Origin: Marinobacterium sp.
GTDB taxonomy: Bacteria > Pseudomonadota > Gammaproteobacteria > Pseudomonadales > Balneatricaceae
DNA: 64,000 bases
NCBI GenBank assembly: GCA_025800125.1
Contig: JAOXSF010000095.1
Coordinates: 24,937 to 88,936, forward strand
Direction: 5' to 3'
A program made the position numbers and the translations under genes. Below the pieces are notes generated by a model that saw only the letters and a list, made by a program, of their open reading frames with translations, had not been told where the DNA came from and made no database searches. Below are positions 53,846 to 62,097 of this stretch, piece after piece (position 1 is the first letter of the stretch; each line of letters opens with the position of its first letter).

Positions 53846-54871
53846 ATGCTGTATCCAATGGCCCGTTCCCTTATGTTCCGAATGGATCCGGAATGCTCCC
53901 ATGACCTTGCATTGACGGGTATGAATCTGGCGGCGACGCTGGGTCTGCCAGGTTTGCTGGGTGCTGAAACTGTACAACACCCGGTAGAGGTTATGGGTAT
54001 TCGTTTCCCTAATCCGGTGGGGCTGGCAGCAGGTCTGGATAAAAATGGTGTCGCAGTGGACGGTCTGGCGGCAATGGGGTTTGGTTTTGTCGAAGTGGGG
54101 ACGGTAACACCACGGCCACAGGCGGGTAATGACAGACCGCGGCTGTTCCGTCTGCCTGAACATACCGCAATTATTAACCGCATGGGCTTTAATAATGATG
54201 GTGTTGATCAGTTGCTGAAGAACCTTTCACGCAGCCGTTATAACGGTGTACTGGGTATCAATATTGGCAAGAATAAAGATACTCCGAATGAGAAAGCAAC
54301 TGAGGATTACCTGCTCTGCATGCGCAAGGTTTATGATCGGGCGTCTTATATCACCGTTAATGTATCCTCACCGAATACACCCGGGCTGCGCTCACTGCAG
54401 CATGGCAGCCATCTTAATGAACTGCTTGATGCATTAAAAACAGAGCAGGCCCGTCAGGCTCGGCTGCATGGTCGCTATGTACCTGTAGCTGTAAAAATTG
54501 CGCCAGACATGGATGCTGACGAATTGAAAGGTGTGGCGGCGGCGCTGAAAACCTATGAAATGGATGCTGTTATTGCGACCAACACTACGCTATCCCGTGA
54601 AGGGGTTGAGAGTGACCCGCAGTCTCAGGAAGCTGGTGGTTTATCGGGTGCTCCGGTGCGCAGCCTGTCAACGCAAACAATTCGTACGTTGGCCCAGTCA
54701 CTGGATGGTGCATTGCCAATTATTGGCGTAGGCGGGATTACAGAAGGGCTGGATGCCGCAGAGAAAATTGAAGCAGGTGCCAGCCTGGTACAAATTTACT
54801 CAGGCTTTATCTATAAAGGGCCGCAGCTGGTGCAAGACTCTGTACGCGCTATTCAGGCACTGGAGCGTTAA
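53846..54871 (+). CDS. pyrD: Dihydroorotate dehydrogenase (quinone), class 2
   Basis: A 341-residue membrane-associated FMN enzyme of pyrimidine synthesis. Features: N-terminal amphipathic helix ([19 protein letters not shown]), [39 protein letters not shown], the serine base in [25 protein letters not shown] and [28 protein letters not shown]. This is class 2 (quinone-coupled). The start has a weak ribosome binding site but fits the family. It precedes rmf and rlmL, as in Pseudomonas. Confidence 0.97.
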   Translation: MLYPMARSLMFRMDPECSHDLALTGMNLAATLGLPGLLGAETVQHPVEVMGIRFPNPVGLAAGLDKNGVAVDGLAAMGFGFVEVGTVTPRPQAGNDRPRLFRLPEHTAIINRMGFNNDGVDQLLKNLSRSRYNGVLGINIGKNKDTPNEKATEDYLLCMRKVYDRASYITVNVSSPNTPGLRSLQHGSHLNELLDALKTEQARQARLHGRYVPVAVKIAPDMDADELKGVAAALKTYEMDAVIATNTTLSREGVESDPQSQEAGGLSGAPVRSLSTQTIRTLAQSLDGALPIIGVGGITEGLDAAEKIEAGASLVQIYSGFIYKGPQLVQDSVRAIQALER

Positions 54872-54899
54872 CAAGGGTAACTTGTAACCTCTGAACGTA

Positions 54900-54932
54900 A
54901 CAAGGCTCCGCACATGCGGAGCCTCTTGTTTT
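54900..54932 (+). terminator. Intrinsic terminator of pyrD
   Basis: GGCTCCGC-ACAT-GCGGAGCC (54904-54923) is an 8-bp perfect stem followed by TCTTGTTTT. It begins about 30 nt after the pyrD stop. Confidence 0.9.
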
Positions 54933-54990
54933 CAGAGCTTGGTGTTTTCAGAGCTTGGTGTTTTCTAAGCTCAGTATTTTCAGAGCGTTG
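54927..54990. repeat. 16-bp tandem array between pyrD and rmf
   Basis: Units TGTTTTCAGAGCTTGG at 54927 and 54943 are identical; two diverged copies follow at 54959 and 54975. The first unit overlaps the T-tract of the pyrD terminator. The array separates convergent pyrD and rmf. Confidence 0.85.
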
Positions 54991-55047
54991 GTTTTTGTGG
55001 CTCTGTCTTCAGAGCCGGGCTTTCAATACCAGATAGAAACGGATAAC

Positions 55048-55254
55048 TCAGTGGAAGGCCGGATTAGCCTGTATTGCGGAGACACCGGACTGACCGCCCC
55101 AGTGGGCTTCGCGGCCTTCTCGCCAGCCGTTCATCCAGGCACTGCGTAGGTCGGTTGTCTGTACCGGGCAGGTGTCCCTTGATTTGCCGTTGAGCCCTGC
55201 CTGGAATCCACGGCTGAACAGAACTGAACTACGATCACGCTTCTGTCTTTTCAT
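55048..55254 (-). CDS. rmf: Ribosome modulation factor RMF
   Basis: A 68-residue basic protein that binds the 30S subunit and promotes 100S ribosome dimers in stationary phase. The family core is intact: MKRQKRDRSSVLFSRGFQAG, then CPVQTTDLRSAWMNGWREGRE. E. coli RMF has 55 residues; this one has an extra C-terminal tail (HWGGQSGVSAIQANPAFH). GAGG eight bases before the ATG supports the start. The gene lies between pyrD and rlmL but on the opposite strand, so it is read independently. Confidence 0.95.
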   Translation of the reverse strand: MKRQKRDRSSVLFSRGFQAGLNGKSRDTCPVQTTDLRSAWMNGWREGREAHWGGQSGVSAIQANPAFH

Positions 55255-55275
55255 AGTCTGGCCTCACTGGTTATA

Positions 55276-55389
55276 TCATCTTGTGTTGTTGCCGGAACAG
55301 CTGCCGGAGCCGCGACGGTTATAACGATTGTAGTTATAGCGATTGTAGTCATAACAGCGGGTGTTATAACGACGTATTGCTAGCCACAC
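55276..55389 (-). CDS. Possible small ORF (37 aa) with a Tyr-Asn-Arg repeat, upstream of rmf
   Basis: A minus-strand frame opening with GTG at 55389 and ending 21 nt before rmf. It gives a basic peptide with repeated YNRYN units and a GSGSCSGNN tail. The underlying DNA is the 15-bp array at 55319-55378. No ribosome binding site precedes the GTG. I list it only because the repeat stays in frame over its whole length; it could be a chance frame in repeat DNA or a leader peptide for rmf. Confidence 0.2.
   Translation of the reverse strand: MWLAIRRYNTRCYDYNRYNYNRYNRRGSGSCSGNNTR
55319..55378. repeat. 15-bp tandem array upstream of rmf
   Basis: Four units of 15 bp: TTATAACGATTGTAG (55319), TTATAGCGATTGTAG (55334), and two diverged copies (55349, 55364). 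It lies 65-125 nt upstream of the rmf start, in the probable promoter/leader. The remainder of the 55255-55669 gap, apart from the 37-aa frame, shows nothing recognisable. Confidence 0.85.
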
Positions 55390-55669
55390 TATTGCCAGAG
55401 ATGGGCGTTATGGTGGCTGCTGTCTGACGGCTTCCCTGTTGCTGTCCAGACCTCCATTGTTAACGTAAAGCACAACGTTTTTCGATTTAATCTCACTATG
55501 TGACAGGGATATTTCATAGCAGCACTATACTGACTGAGCAGGAATCGCCGTGAATTCAGGTGGTTAGCTTGGTCAGACCCTGTAAATTTACAAAACTGAA
55601 ATATTTTCATGTGCGCCTGATGCTGTGTCGGCGCTCAGACTCAGACGGCGTTTGGCGCCGGGAGAACCG

Positions 55670-57856
55670 ATGAATCTCTTTATTAGCTGTCCCAAAGGTA
55701 TTGAGCCACTGCTGGCAGATGAATTGCAAGCGCTAGGCTTTAAGCCAGAAGCCGTGAGGCCGACTGCGGCTGGTGTACATCTGGAAGGTGAGCTGGCTGA
55801 TGCTTATCGTGTCTGTTTATGGTCTCGTCTTGCTAACCGTGTATTACTACCGTTGATCAACGCAGAGGTTACCGATGCTGATTCGTTGTATGCACTGGTA
55901 CAGCAAGTGAACTGGCTGGAGCATATGCGCTCTACGGCAACGCTGGCGATTGACTTTAACGGTAGCTCGGAGCAAATCAATAACACACGTTTCGGTGCTC
56001 AGAAAGTCAAAGATGCCATTGTTGATCAGATCCGCAAGCAGACCGGTAATCGTCCAACGGTTGAGCGTAACCAGCCTGACATTCGGGTGAATGCCTATCT
56101 GAATCGGGGCAAGCTGCAACTGAGCCTGGATCTTTCCGGTGATAGTCTGCACCGCCGAGCCTACCGCTTGAAGGCGGGCAGTGCGCCGATGAAAGAAAAT
56201 CTGGCTGCTGCAATTCTGTATCGTGCTGATTGGCCAGATACAGATAACCCGATTGTACTTGATCCAATGTGTGGTTCTGGCACGTTGTTAATTGAAGCCG
56301 CGATGATGTTCTCTGATATTGCACCGGGTTTATCACGGCATTATTTTGGTTTCCAAGGCTGGTTGCAGCACCGCCGAGAGATCTGGAATGATCTACTGGC
56401 TGAGGCGCGTGAGCGTCGTACCCAGGGTATAGCAACCATGCCCGCTACGTTGATTGGTCGAGACCTGGATGAACGTGTGCTGGCGATTGCTGAGCAGAAC
56501 GCTGAACGTGCCGGTGTAGCTGAGCTGATCCGTTTTGAACAGGCGCCGGTTGAAAAGCTGACCCGTGAATCCCTGCCGGAAGGCAAGGGCTTACTGGTTA
56601 CAAACCCGCCCTATGGTGAGCGTATGGGTGACAGTGCCCGGCTGATGTTCTTCTATCGCCAGCTGGGTGGTCTGTTCCGTGAACAGCTTGGCGGCTGGAA
56701 AATTGCTGTCTACACTGGTAACCCGTCGCTGACAGAGGTCATGGGGCTGCGGCCGGATAAACAGTACCAGATGTATAACGGTGCTCTGGAAGGTCGTTTG
56801 GCGCTGTTCAGTATTCATGAGAAACGTTTGCCTCCACGTCAGCAGGCAGAGCAGGGTGTTGGCCAGTGTGATGTTGAACAGAAAGCCACCACGGTGGATG
56901 TACCACCCGAAGTGCGTGATATGTTCGCTAACCGTCTGCGCAAAAATCTGCGACAGCTGAAAAAGTGGGTTAAAAAAGAGCATATTGATGCTTACCGTCT
57001 TTACGATGCTGATATTCCTGAATTTGCAGTTGCGGTAGACATCTATGGTGAGCATGTCCATGTCCAGGAGTATGCGCCGCCCAGGAAGGTTGATCCGGTT
57101 AAAGCGTTTGAGCGTCTACAGGCGGTTATGCTGGCTGTGCCAGATGTCTTGCAGGTGCCTGCTGAAAATGTCGTGCTGAAACAGCGTCGCCGCCAGTCAG
57201 GTAAGAATCAGTATGAAAAGCAGGGCGAGAGTCAGCACTTTCGCACAGTGATGGAGCATGGCTGTGAATTCCGGGTGAATCTGCGTGATTATCTGGATAC
57301 GGGTTTGTTCCTGGATCATCGTCCGGTACGCCATCGTATTCAGCAGCTTGCCGCTGGCAAGGATATGCTTAACCTGTTCTGTTATACCGCCACGGCCTCA
57401 GTGCATGCAGCTAGAGGTGGGGCAGCCAGTACGACCAGTGTTGATATGTCATCCACCTATCTGCAATGGGGGCAACGCAACATGTCCTTGAATGGTTTTG
57501 CAGAAGGCCGTCACCAGTTTATTCAGGAAGACTGTTTCAAATGGCTGAAGCGCCAGCGCGGTGCTCAGTTTGATCTGATTTTCATGGACCCGCCAACCTT
57601 CTCTAATTCCAAACGTATGGAAGGTGTGCTGGATGTGCAACGTGACCATGCAGGGCTGGTCAAGCTGGCAATGAAGCTGTTGCGCCCTGGTGGTCTGTTG
57701 ATCTTTTCTAATAACTACCGCCGTTTCCAGATTGATCGTGGAGCATTGGCGGAGTTTGAAATAAAAGATATTACAGCACAGACGCTGGATCCGGATTTCA
57801 AACGAAACAGCCGGATTCATGTCTGCTTTGAAGTCAGACATGCCAACCAGGCCTGA
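55670..57856 (+). CDS. rlmL: Bifunctional 23S rRNA methyltransferase RlmKL
   Basis: A 728-residue enzyme making m2G2445 and m7G2069 in 23S rRNA. The N-terminal THUMP domain precedes the RlmL methyltransferase (SAM motif DPMCGSGTLLIEAAMM and catalytic LVTNPPYGERMG); the C-terminal RlmK half has MLNLFCYTATASVHAARGGA and DLIFMDPPTFSNS. The length agrees with E. coli (702). The ATG at 55670 follows GGGAG by about six bases; a longer frame to 55625 is excluded by that site. Confidence 0.96.
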   Translation: MNLFISCPKGIEPLLADELQALGFKPEAVRPTAAGVHLEGELADAYRVCLWSRLANRVLLPLINAEVTDADSLYALVQQVNWLEHMRSTATLAIDFNGSSEQINNTRFGAQKVKDAIVDQIRKQTGNRPTVERNQPDIRVNAYLNRGKLQLSLDLSGDSLHRRAYRLKAGSAPMKENLAAAILYRADWPDTDNPIVLDPMCGSGTLLIEAAMMFSDIAPGLSRHYFGFQGWLQHRREIWNDLLAEARERRTQGIATMPATLIGRDLDERVLAIAEQNAERAGVAELIRFEQAPVEKLTRESLPEGKGLLVTNPPYGERMGDSARLMFFYRQLGGLFREQLGGWKIAVYTGNPSLTEVMGLRPDKQYQMYNGALEGRLALFSIHEKRLPPRQQAEQGVGQCDVEQKATTVDVPPEVRDMFANRLRKNLRQLKKWVKKEHIDAYRLYDADIPEFAVAVDIYGEHVHVQEYAPPRKVDPVKAFERLQAVMLAVPDVLQVPAENVVLKQRRRQSGKNQYEKQGESQHFRTVMEHGCEFRVNLRDYLDTGLFLDHRPVRHRIQQLAAGKDMLNLFCYTATASVHAARGGAASTTSVDMSSTYLQWGQRNMSLNGFAEGRHQFIQEDCFKWLKRQRGAQFDLIFMDPPTFSNSKRMEGVLDVQRDHAGLVKLAMKLLRPGGLLIFSNNYRRFQIDRGALAEFEIKDITAQTLDPDFKRNSRIHVCFEVRHANQA

Positions 57857-57863
57857 CGGAGCA

Positions 57864-57888
57864 GGGCGCTGATAGAGCGCCCTTTTTT
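57864..57888 (+). terminator. Intrinsic terminator of rlmL
   Basis: GGGCGCT-GATAG-AGCGCCC (57864-57882), a 7-bp stem, followed by TTTTTT. Confidence 0.93.
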
Positions 57889-57974
57889 ATGTCTGTGTGT
57901 CCCGCTCTTGCCCGTGTCGAAGCCGGTTTAGCCTGTTCTGAAAGAGATACCTGCTTTTGGGTATTCCCCTCGAC

Positions 57975-57991
57975 CTGGCACAGTCACTGCA
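57975..57991 (+). promoter_or_regulatory. Sigma-54 (RpoN) promoter of amtB
   Basis: TGGCAC at 57976-57981 and TGC at 57988-57990 put GG at -25/-24 and GC at -13/-12 with exactly ten bases between, as the consensus TGGCACN5TTGCW requires. The start is then near 58002, leaving a leader of about 150 nt. Ammonium transporter genes are classic NtrC/sigma-54 targets. I did not find a certain NtrC site upstream. Confidence 0.85.
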
Positions 57992-58150
57992 ACAGCCCCC
58001 ACCGTGAAATACACAGATGCACTGTTATTGAGCAGTCATGCCCGAATTCGGGGGGCTGTCGGGCAAAATCATAATCACAGGCTGAAACAGTCCGCCCTGA
58101 AACAGTGCATCCGGGCCTATTTGTGAAATTTGATGGTGCAGGAGTGACAC

Positions 58151-59359
58151 GTGGATAATGTAAACAGTGCAGTGGAAACGCTGATTCAGGGGTCAAATAC
58201 CCTGTTTATTCTGATGGGGGCGATTATGGTTTTTGCCATGCACGCCGGTTTTGCGTTTCTGGAGGTGGGAACGGTGAGGCGCAAGAACCAGGTAAATGCA
58301 CTGGTTAAAATTATGACTGACTTTGGCGTATCCGCCGTTGTTTATTTCTTTATCGGTTACTGGATTGCTTATGATGTTACCTTTATGCGGGATGCGGCGA
58401 CCCTGGCGCAGGGTAATGGTTATGAACTGGTGAAGTTCTTTTTCCTGATGACCTTTGCTGCGGCTATTCCAGCCATTGTCTCGGGTGGTATCGCTGAACG
58501 TGCCCGTTTTTGGCCGATTTTGCTGGCATCTGCATTGACTGTCGGTGTGGCTTATCCGCTGATGGAGGGTATGGTCTGGAACGGTAATTATGGCTTCCAG
58601 GCGTGGCTGGAAAGCACTTTTGGCGCGCCTTTCCATGATTTTGCAGGATCTGTTGTGGTGCATGGTTTTGGTGGCTGGGTCGCGTTGGTTGCTGTGTTGA
58701 TGCTGGGGACACGTAATGGCCGCTATCGCAATGGTCGGCTGATTGCATTTCCACCTTCTAATATTCCATTCCTGGCGTTGGGTGCCTGGATTCTCTCTAT
58801 CGGCTGGTTTGGCTTTAACGTTATGTCGGCACAGACACTGGACGGTATCTCTGGTCTGGTAGCTGTTAATACACTAATGGCAATGGCGGGTGGCATCGTG
58901 ACAGCGCTGATTTTTGGTCGTAACGACCCTGGCTTTATCCATAACGGCCCATTAGCGGGTTTGGTGGCTGTCTGTGCCGGTTCTGATGTGATGCACCCTG
59001 CCGGTGCGTTAGTCGTCGGTGGTGTTGCTGGTGCGCTTTTTGTGTATCTGTTTACCGTGATGCAGAACCGTTGGAAGCTGGATGATGTGCTGGGGGTGTG
59101 GCCACTTCATGGTATCTGTGGTGCCTGGGGGGGAATTGCTGCTGGTATCTTTGGTAGTGAAATGCTGGGTGGTCTGGGCGGTGTCTCTTTTGTGGCTCAG
59201 CTGCTCGGGACGCTGGTGGGTATACTGATTGCACTGGTATCGGGCGCTATTATCTACGGTGCGATTAAACACTTTGTCGGCCTGCGGCTGGATGATGAGC
59301 AGGAATTTAATGGTGCAGACATTGCTATTCATAAGATTGAGGCAACCTGCGATAACTGA
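58151..59359 (+). CDS. amtB: Ammonium transporter (Amt/MEP/Rh family)
   Basis: A 402-residue inner-membrane channel with about 11 helices. The twin histidines correspond to H171 (FAGSVVVHGFGG) and H320 (WPLHGICGAWGG). The first segment NTLFILMGAIMVFAMHAGFAFLEVG, FLALGAWILSIGWFGFNVMS and the C-terminal cytoplasmic tail complete the family pattern. It starts with GTG at 58151, preceded by AGGAG six bases away, and lacks the signal peptide of E. coli AmtB. No glnK gene is adjacent. Expression is likely nitrogen-controlled through the sigma-54 promoter upstream. Confidence 0.95.
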   Translation: MDNVNSAVETLIQGSNTLFILMGAIMVFAMHAGFAFLEVGTVRRKNQVNALVKIMTDFGVSAVVYFFIGYWIAYDVTFMRDAATLAQGNGYELVKFFFLMTFAAAIPAIVSGGIAERARFWPILLASALTVGVAYPLMEGMVWNGNYGFQAWLESTFGAPFHDFAGSVVVHGFGGWVALVAVLMLGTRNGRYRNGRLIAFPPSNIPFLALGAWILSIGWFGFNVMSAQTLDGISGLVAVNTLMAMAGGIVTALIFGRNDPGFIHNGPLAGLVAVCAGSDVMHPAGALVVGGVAGALFVYLFTVMQNRWKLDDVLGVWPLHGICGAWGGIAAGIFGSEMLGGLGGVSFVAQLLGTLVGILIALVSGAIIYGAIKHFVGLRLDDEQEFNGADIAIHKIEATCDN

Positions 59360-59370
59360 TGGCTGAATCT

Positions 59371-59419
59371 CCCGGTTTAGTACGCTGGCAGTATGTGGCC
59401 AAAGTCTAAGCCGGGTTTT
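59371..59419 (+). terminator. Probable terminator after amtB
   Basis: CCCGGTTTAG (59371-59380) pairs with CTAAGCCGGG (59406-59415) with one G-T pair, a 10-bp stem with a long loop that itself holds a GGC/GCC pair, followed by TTTTC. Confidence 0.75.
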
Positions 59420-59641
59420 CATTGTAGTTTTTAGATTCAGTGCTAGTCTGCACCTGCTCAGATAGCATTGTATTGATTACAGCATGATGCGGTATTTCAG
59501 CACGGGATGAGATGCCCCACAGGTGAGGAGATAGCTGAATAGATACAGGCGGTGGTTCTGGGCAGAGGTAAATGGAGATACCCCGTGGTGTCAGAATCAG
59601 GATACTGAACCACAGGCGTTCGGTAACACAAGGATAAGACC

Positions 59642-62026
59642 GTGGCTAACAAGATTGAGCAGGTACTGGGCAAGCTTAAAAACTCAGAAATATTCAGCGA
59701 GCTTACGCGAGAGCCCTGTGATCCAAAGTATAAACAGAGAGATATTTCAGCTGTCCGTGCGTTAACCCAGGCCGCTGTTAATGTTGAACTGTTTACCATT
59801 CCTCTCTACATGACTTCAATGTATTCCATTCAGGGAATGCACCAGATTACTGGCAAAAAGAACGACTTTTATAAAGGACGGCTCTGGCCCGGTGCGGCAC
59901 CGCAGGCCGACCCACATGCGGGTGAAAGAAAGCCAGCAGTGGGAGAAATTGACTCGCATAATCCAGTTAATAAGAAAAGCTTTAATACCATTTTCAGTGT
60001 CTTTATTCAGGAGATGCTGCATCTGCAGATGGCCGCTAATATCTGTGCTGCGCTGGGTAAGCCCTATGAGGGGGCTGATGAAACAATTGCTGATCACCTG
60101 AAGCAGCAAGCCAGTCCTGTCTTTACCGGTAGTGCATTGCAGAACAGCCCTGATAGTGAGTATCCCGGAGGATGGCACTGTTATGATGGTACACCACGTA
60201 TTCCGCATATCGTTGATCTGAGCGATATGAAAGAGGGGGTTTGCTTTGCGGAAGATGGTTCCCGCCTGGTTGAGCAGGGGGATTGTGCGGCGGTTGGTAT
60301 GCCACTGCATGATGTGAAAGTTAAGCTGGGCCCGCTGGACGCTAATGCGATAACGTTGTTTATGGCAATTGAAGCAGATGAAGACCTTATTCGTGGAGGC
60401 TTGCAGGACGAGGAGCGTGAAAACTATTTCCCAACAGTGCCTTTTGATAACTGGAATACTGATAGTACCGAAGACAACTTGCCTTCGTTCGGTTCCATCG
60501 CACATATGTATACCTGTCTGGCTGAATATCTGAATATTGAATATACAGATGGCACTCGTCTATTTGATCTGATGTTCTGCAAAAAGAGTGCGCAGCAGGA
60601 TCTGTTTAACTACTCCAATCGCAAAGAACATGGTGGGCACCCATTTGCTGAATTCCCTGCAATGGGGGATTTGATGGTAACTGCGGCTGATCCTGAGACA
60701 GCCAAGTTGCAAATCTTCAACATGATGAGTGGTATTACTGATCAGGGTGAAGGCAGCATGTTGAAAGTAGCGCCAACACGTATGAAGACGCTGGTGCAAG
60801 GGCTGAAAAGGGAGCTGCTTGATAAAAATAATGCCAGCCATAATGTTGAGCGTCGTTATCAGCCAGATCATGCTGCATTGGAAGAAGATTATCCAACGTA
60901 TAATGATGATGGTGATAAGGAAGAGAAATCAGCGCATGCTCATGCTCGTGCGACGCGTGGGGAACATGATCACTTTGAGCGTTTTCTTCGCGTCGCAAGG
61001 GACGTGCGTGAAGGCAGTGTAAGTACCTGGGATCAGTGGCATACAGCGTCAGGTGAAAAGCCCTGGCAAGCGCAGTGGTTGCAAACAGCTGACGTGAGTG
61101 AAAGCCGTTATAAAATTCCATCTGCGGCCGAGGTTGCTAGCGCTCTGAACCATATCAAGCTGTACGATCTTAATATTCAGCCTGAGTCAGGTGATGTTGC
61201 AGAGGTCGCTACGACTGAGCCGCTGCTCTGCGGTGACATGCAGTTATCCCAAAAAAATTATGAGCTATTCAGCCATGTTGCGGCGGGGTCTATTGCTGGT
61301 ATTACCAATGTGCTGGATGATTTCTGGGATTATTGTAAGTTCAACGATGAAGAAAAGTCGCCCGTTGCTTTCCCATTCCCTTCGATGGCCGGGTCTGGAG
61401 ATCGTATAGCGATTTGCTGGGCTATTTTTGGCCGTGCGCCTGATCTGTCGTTGGGGGAATACCCTCGCGCCAGTGGTAAAACCGGGCAAGGTGATACGCC
61501 TGTAAACCATGCCTGTCAGGGATTGAGTTTCCGCAATAAAGGTGAAATGGATGCCTGTGCTTCATTAGGTGTGTATCACACCTGTAAAGGATCTAACAAC
61601 TGTGCTGGTGAGGGGGGATGTGGTTTTGTCCATGATGCCTTTAAAGCAGGCAGTGGTTGTAGTAGTTCAGTGTCTACTGGTGGTAGCGGTACAGAAAGCG
61701 CGCCGGGTGGTAATATGTGCGCCAGCCGTGGTGGCTGTGCTGTGCCTATTTCTGCTTCGCAACTGTTCCCGAAAGAAGGCGAAATGCAGCTCTTTAACCT
61801 GAAAGAAAAAGGCGAAAAAAGCTGGGAGCCTGCTACTTTTGATGACAAGGGAGTGATGGAGTATAAGAAAGGCGAGCCTGTGTACGATGTTGCGTGGCGT
61901 GCTTACCAGAGTGTGATGCAAGGGAAGCTGGTCGCCCAGGAAGATATTGACAGTGCGAAAGACGGTGACCCGCTTAAAATGCCAGACGCCAATCTGCTTC
62001 GTATCGCGTTCCCGCCTTCCACCTGA
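59642..62026 (+). CDS. Ferritin-like (VioB-type) protein with Cys-rich C-terminal region; candidate MNIO substrate
   Basis: A 794-residue soluble protein without signal peptide or membrane segment. The N-terminal half resembles ferritin-like domains of the VioB group: NVELFTIPLYMTSMYSI with Glu49, then FIQEMLHLQMAANI with Glu124 and His127, and a later helix with EHDHFERFLR (about 441-450). The C-terminal third holds regularly spaced cysteines, C625, C639, C648, C654, C660, C673, C693 and C699, including CKGSNNCAGEGGC and CASRGGCAVPISASQLFP. It begins with GTG at 59642 (AAGGA seven bases upstream) and is followed by a DUF692 and a DUF2063 gene. DUF692 enzymes modify Cys-containing peptides, so this may be their substrate. 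Function unknown. Confidence 0.85.
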   Translation: MANKIEQVLGKLKNSEIFSELTREPCDPKYKQRDISAVRALTQAAVNVELFTIPLYMTSMYSIQGMHQITGKKNDFYKGRLWPGAAPQADPHAGERKPAVGEIDSHNPVNKKSFNTIFSVFIQEMLHLQMAANICAALGKPYEGADETIADHLKQQASPVFTGSALQNSPDSEYPGGWHCYDGTPRIPHIVDLSDMKEGVCFAEDGSRLVEQGDCAAVGMPLHDVKVKLGPLDANAITLFMAIEADEDLIRGGLQDEERENYFPTVPFDNWNTDSTEDNLPSFGSIAHMYTCLAEYLNIEYTDGTRLFDLMFCKKSAQQDLFNYSNRKEHGGHPFAEFPAMGDLMVTAADPETAKLQIFNMMSGITDQGEGSMLKVAPTRMKTLVQGLKRELLDKNNASHNVERRYQPDHAALEEDYPTYNDDGDKEEKSAHAHARATRGEHDHFERFLRVARDVREGSVSTWDQWHTASGEKPWQAQWLQTADVSESRYKIPSAAEVASALNHIKLYDLNIQPESGDVAEVATTEPLLCGDMQLSQKNYELFSHVAAGSIAGITNVLDDFWDYCKFNDEEKSPVAFPFPSMAGSGDRIAICWAIFGRAPDLSLGEYPRASGKTGQGDTPVNHACQGLSFRNKGEMDACASLGVYHTCKGSNNCAGEGGCGFVHDAFKAGSGCSSSVSTGGSGTESAPGGNMCASRGGCAVPISASQLFPKEGEMQLFNLKEKGEKSWEPATFDDKGVMEYKKGEPVYDVAWRAYQSVMQGKLVAQEDIDSAKDGDPLKMPDANLLRIAFPPST

Positions 62027-62044
62027 TCTGACCAACTGAGTCTA

Positions 62045-62068
62045 GCGGCAGGTTGAGATGCCTGCCGC
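62045..62068 (+). other. Hairpin between the ferritin-like gene and the DUF692 gene
   Basis: GCGGCAGG (62045-62052) pairs perfectly with CCTGCCGC (62061-62068), an 8-bp GC-rich stem with an 8-nt loop and no T-run. It sits 18 nt after the first gene and 29 nt before the second. Such intercistronic hairpins often lower expression of the downstream enzyme genes relative to the first product. Confidence 0.75.
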
Positions 62069-62097
62069 ATCTATCATCTGATCAGGAGATTATAAGG

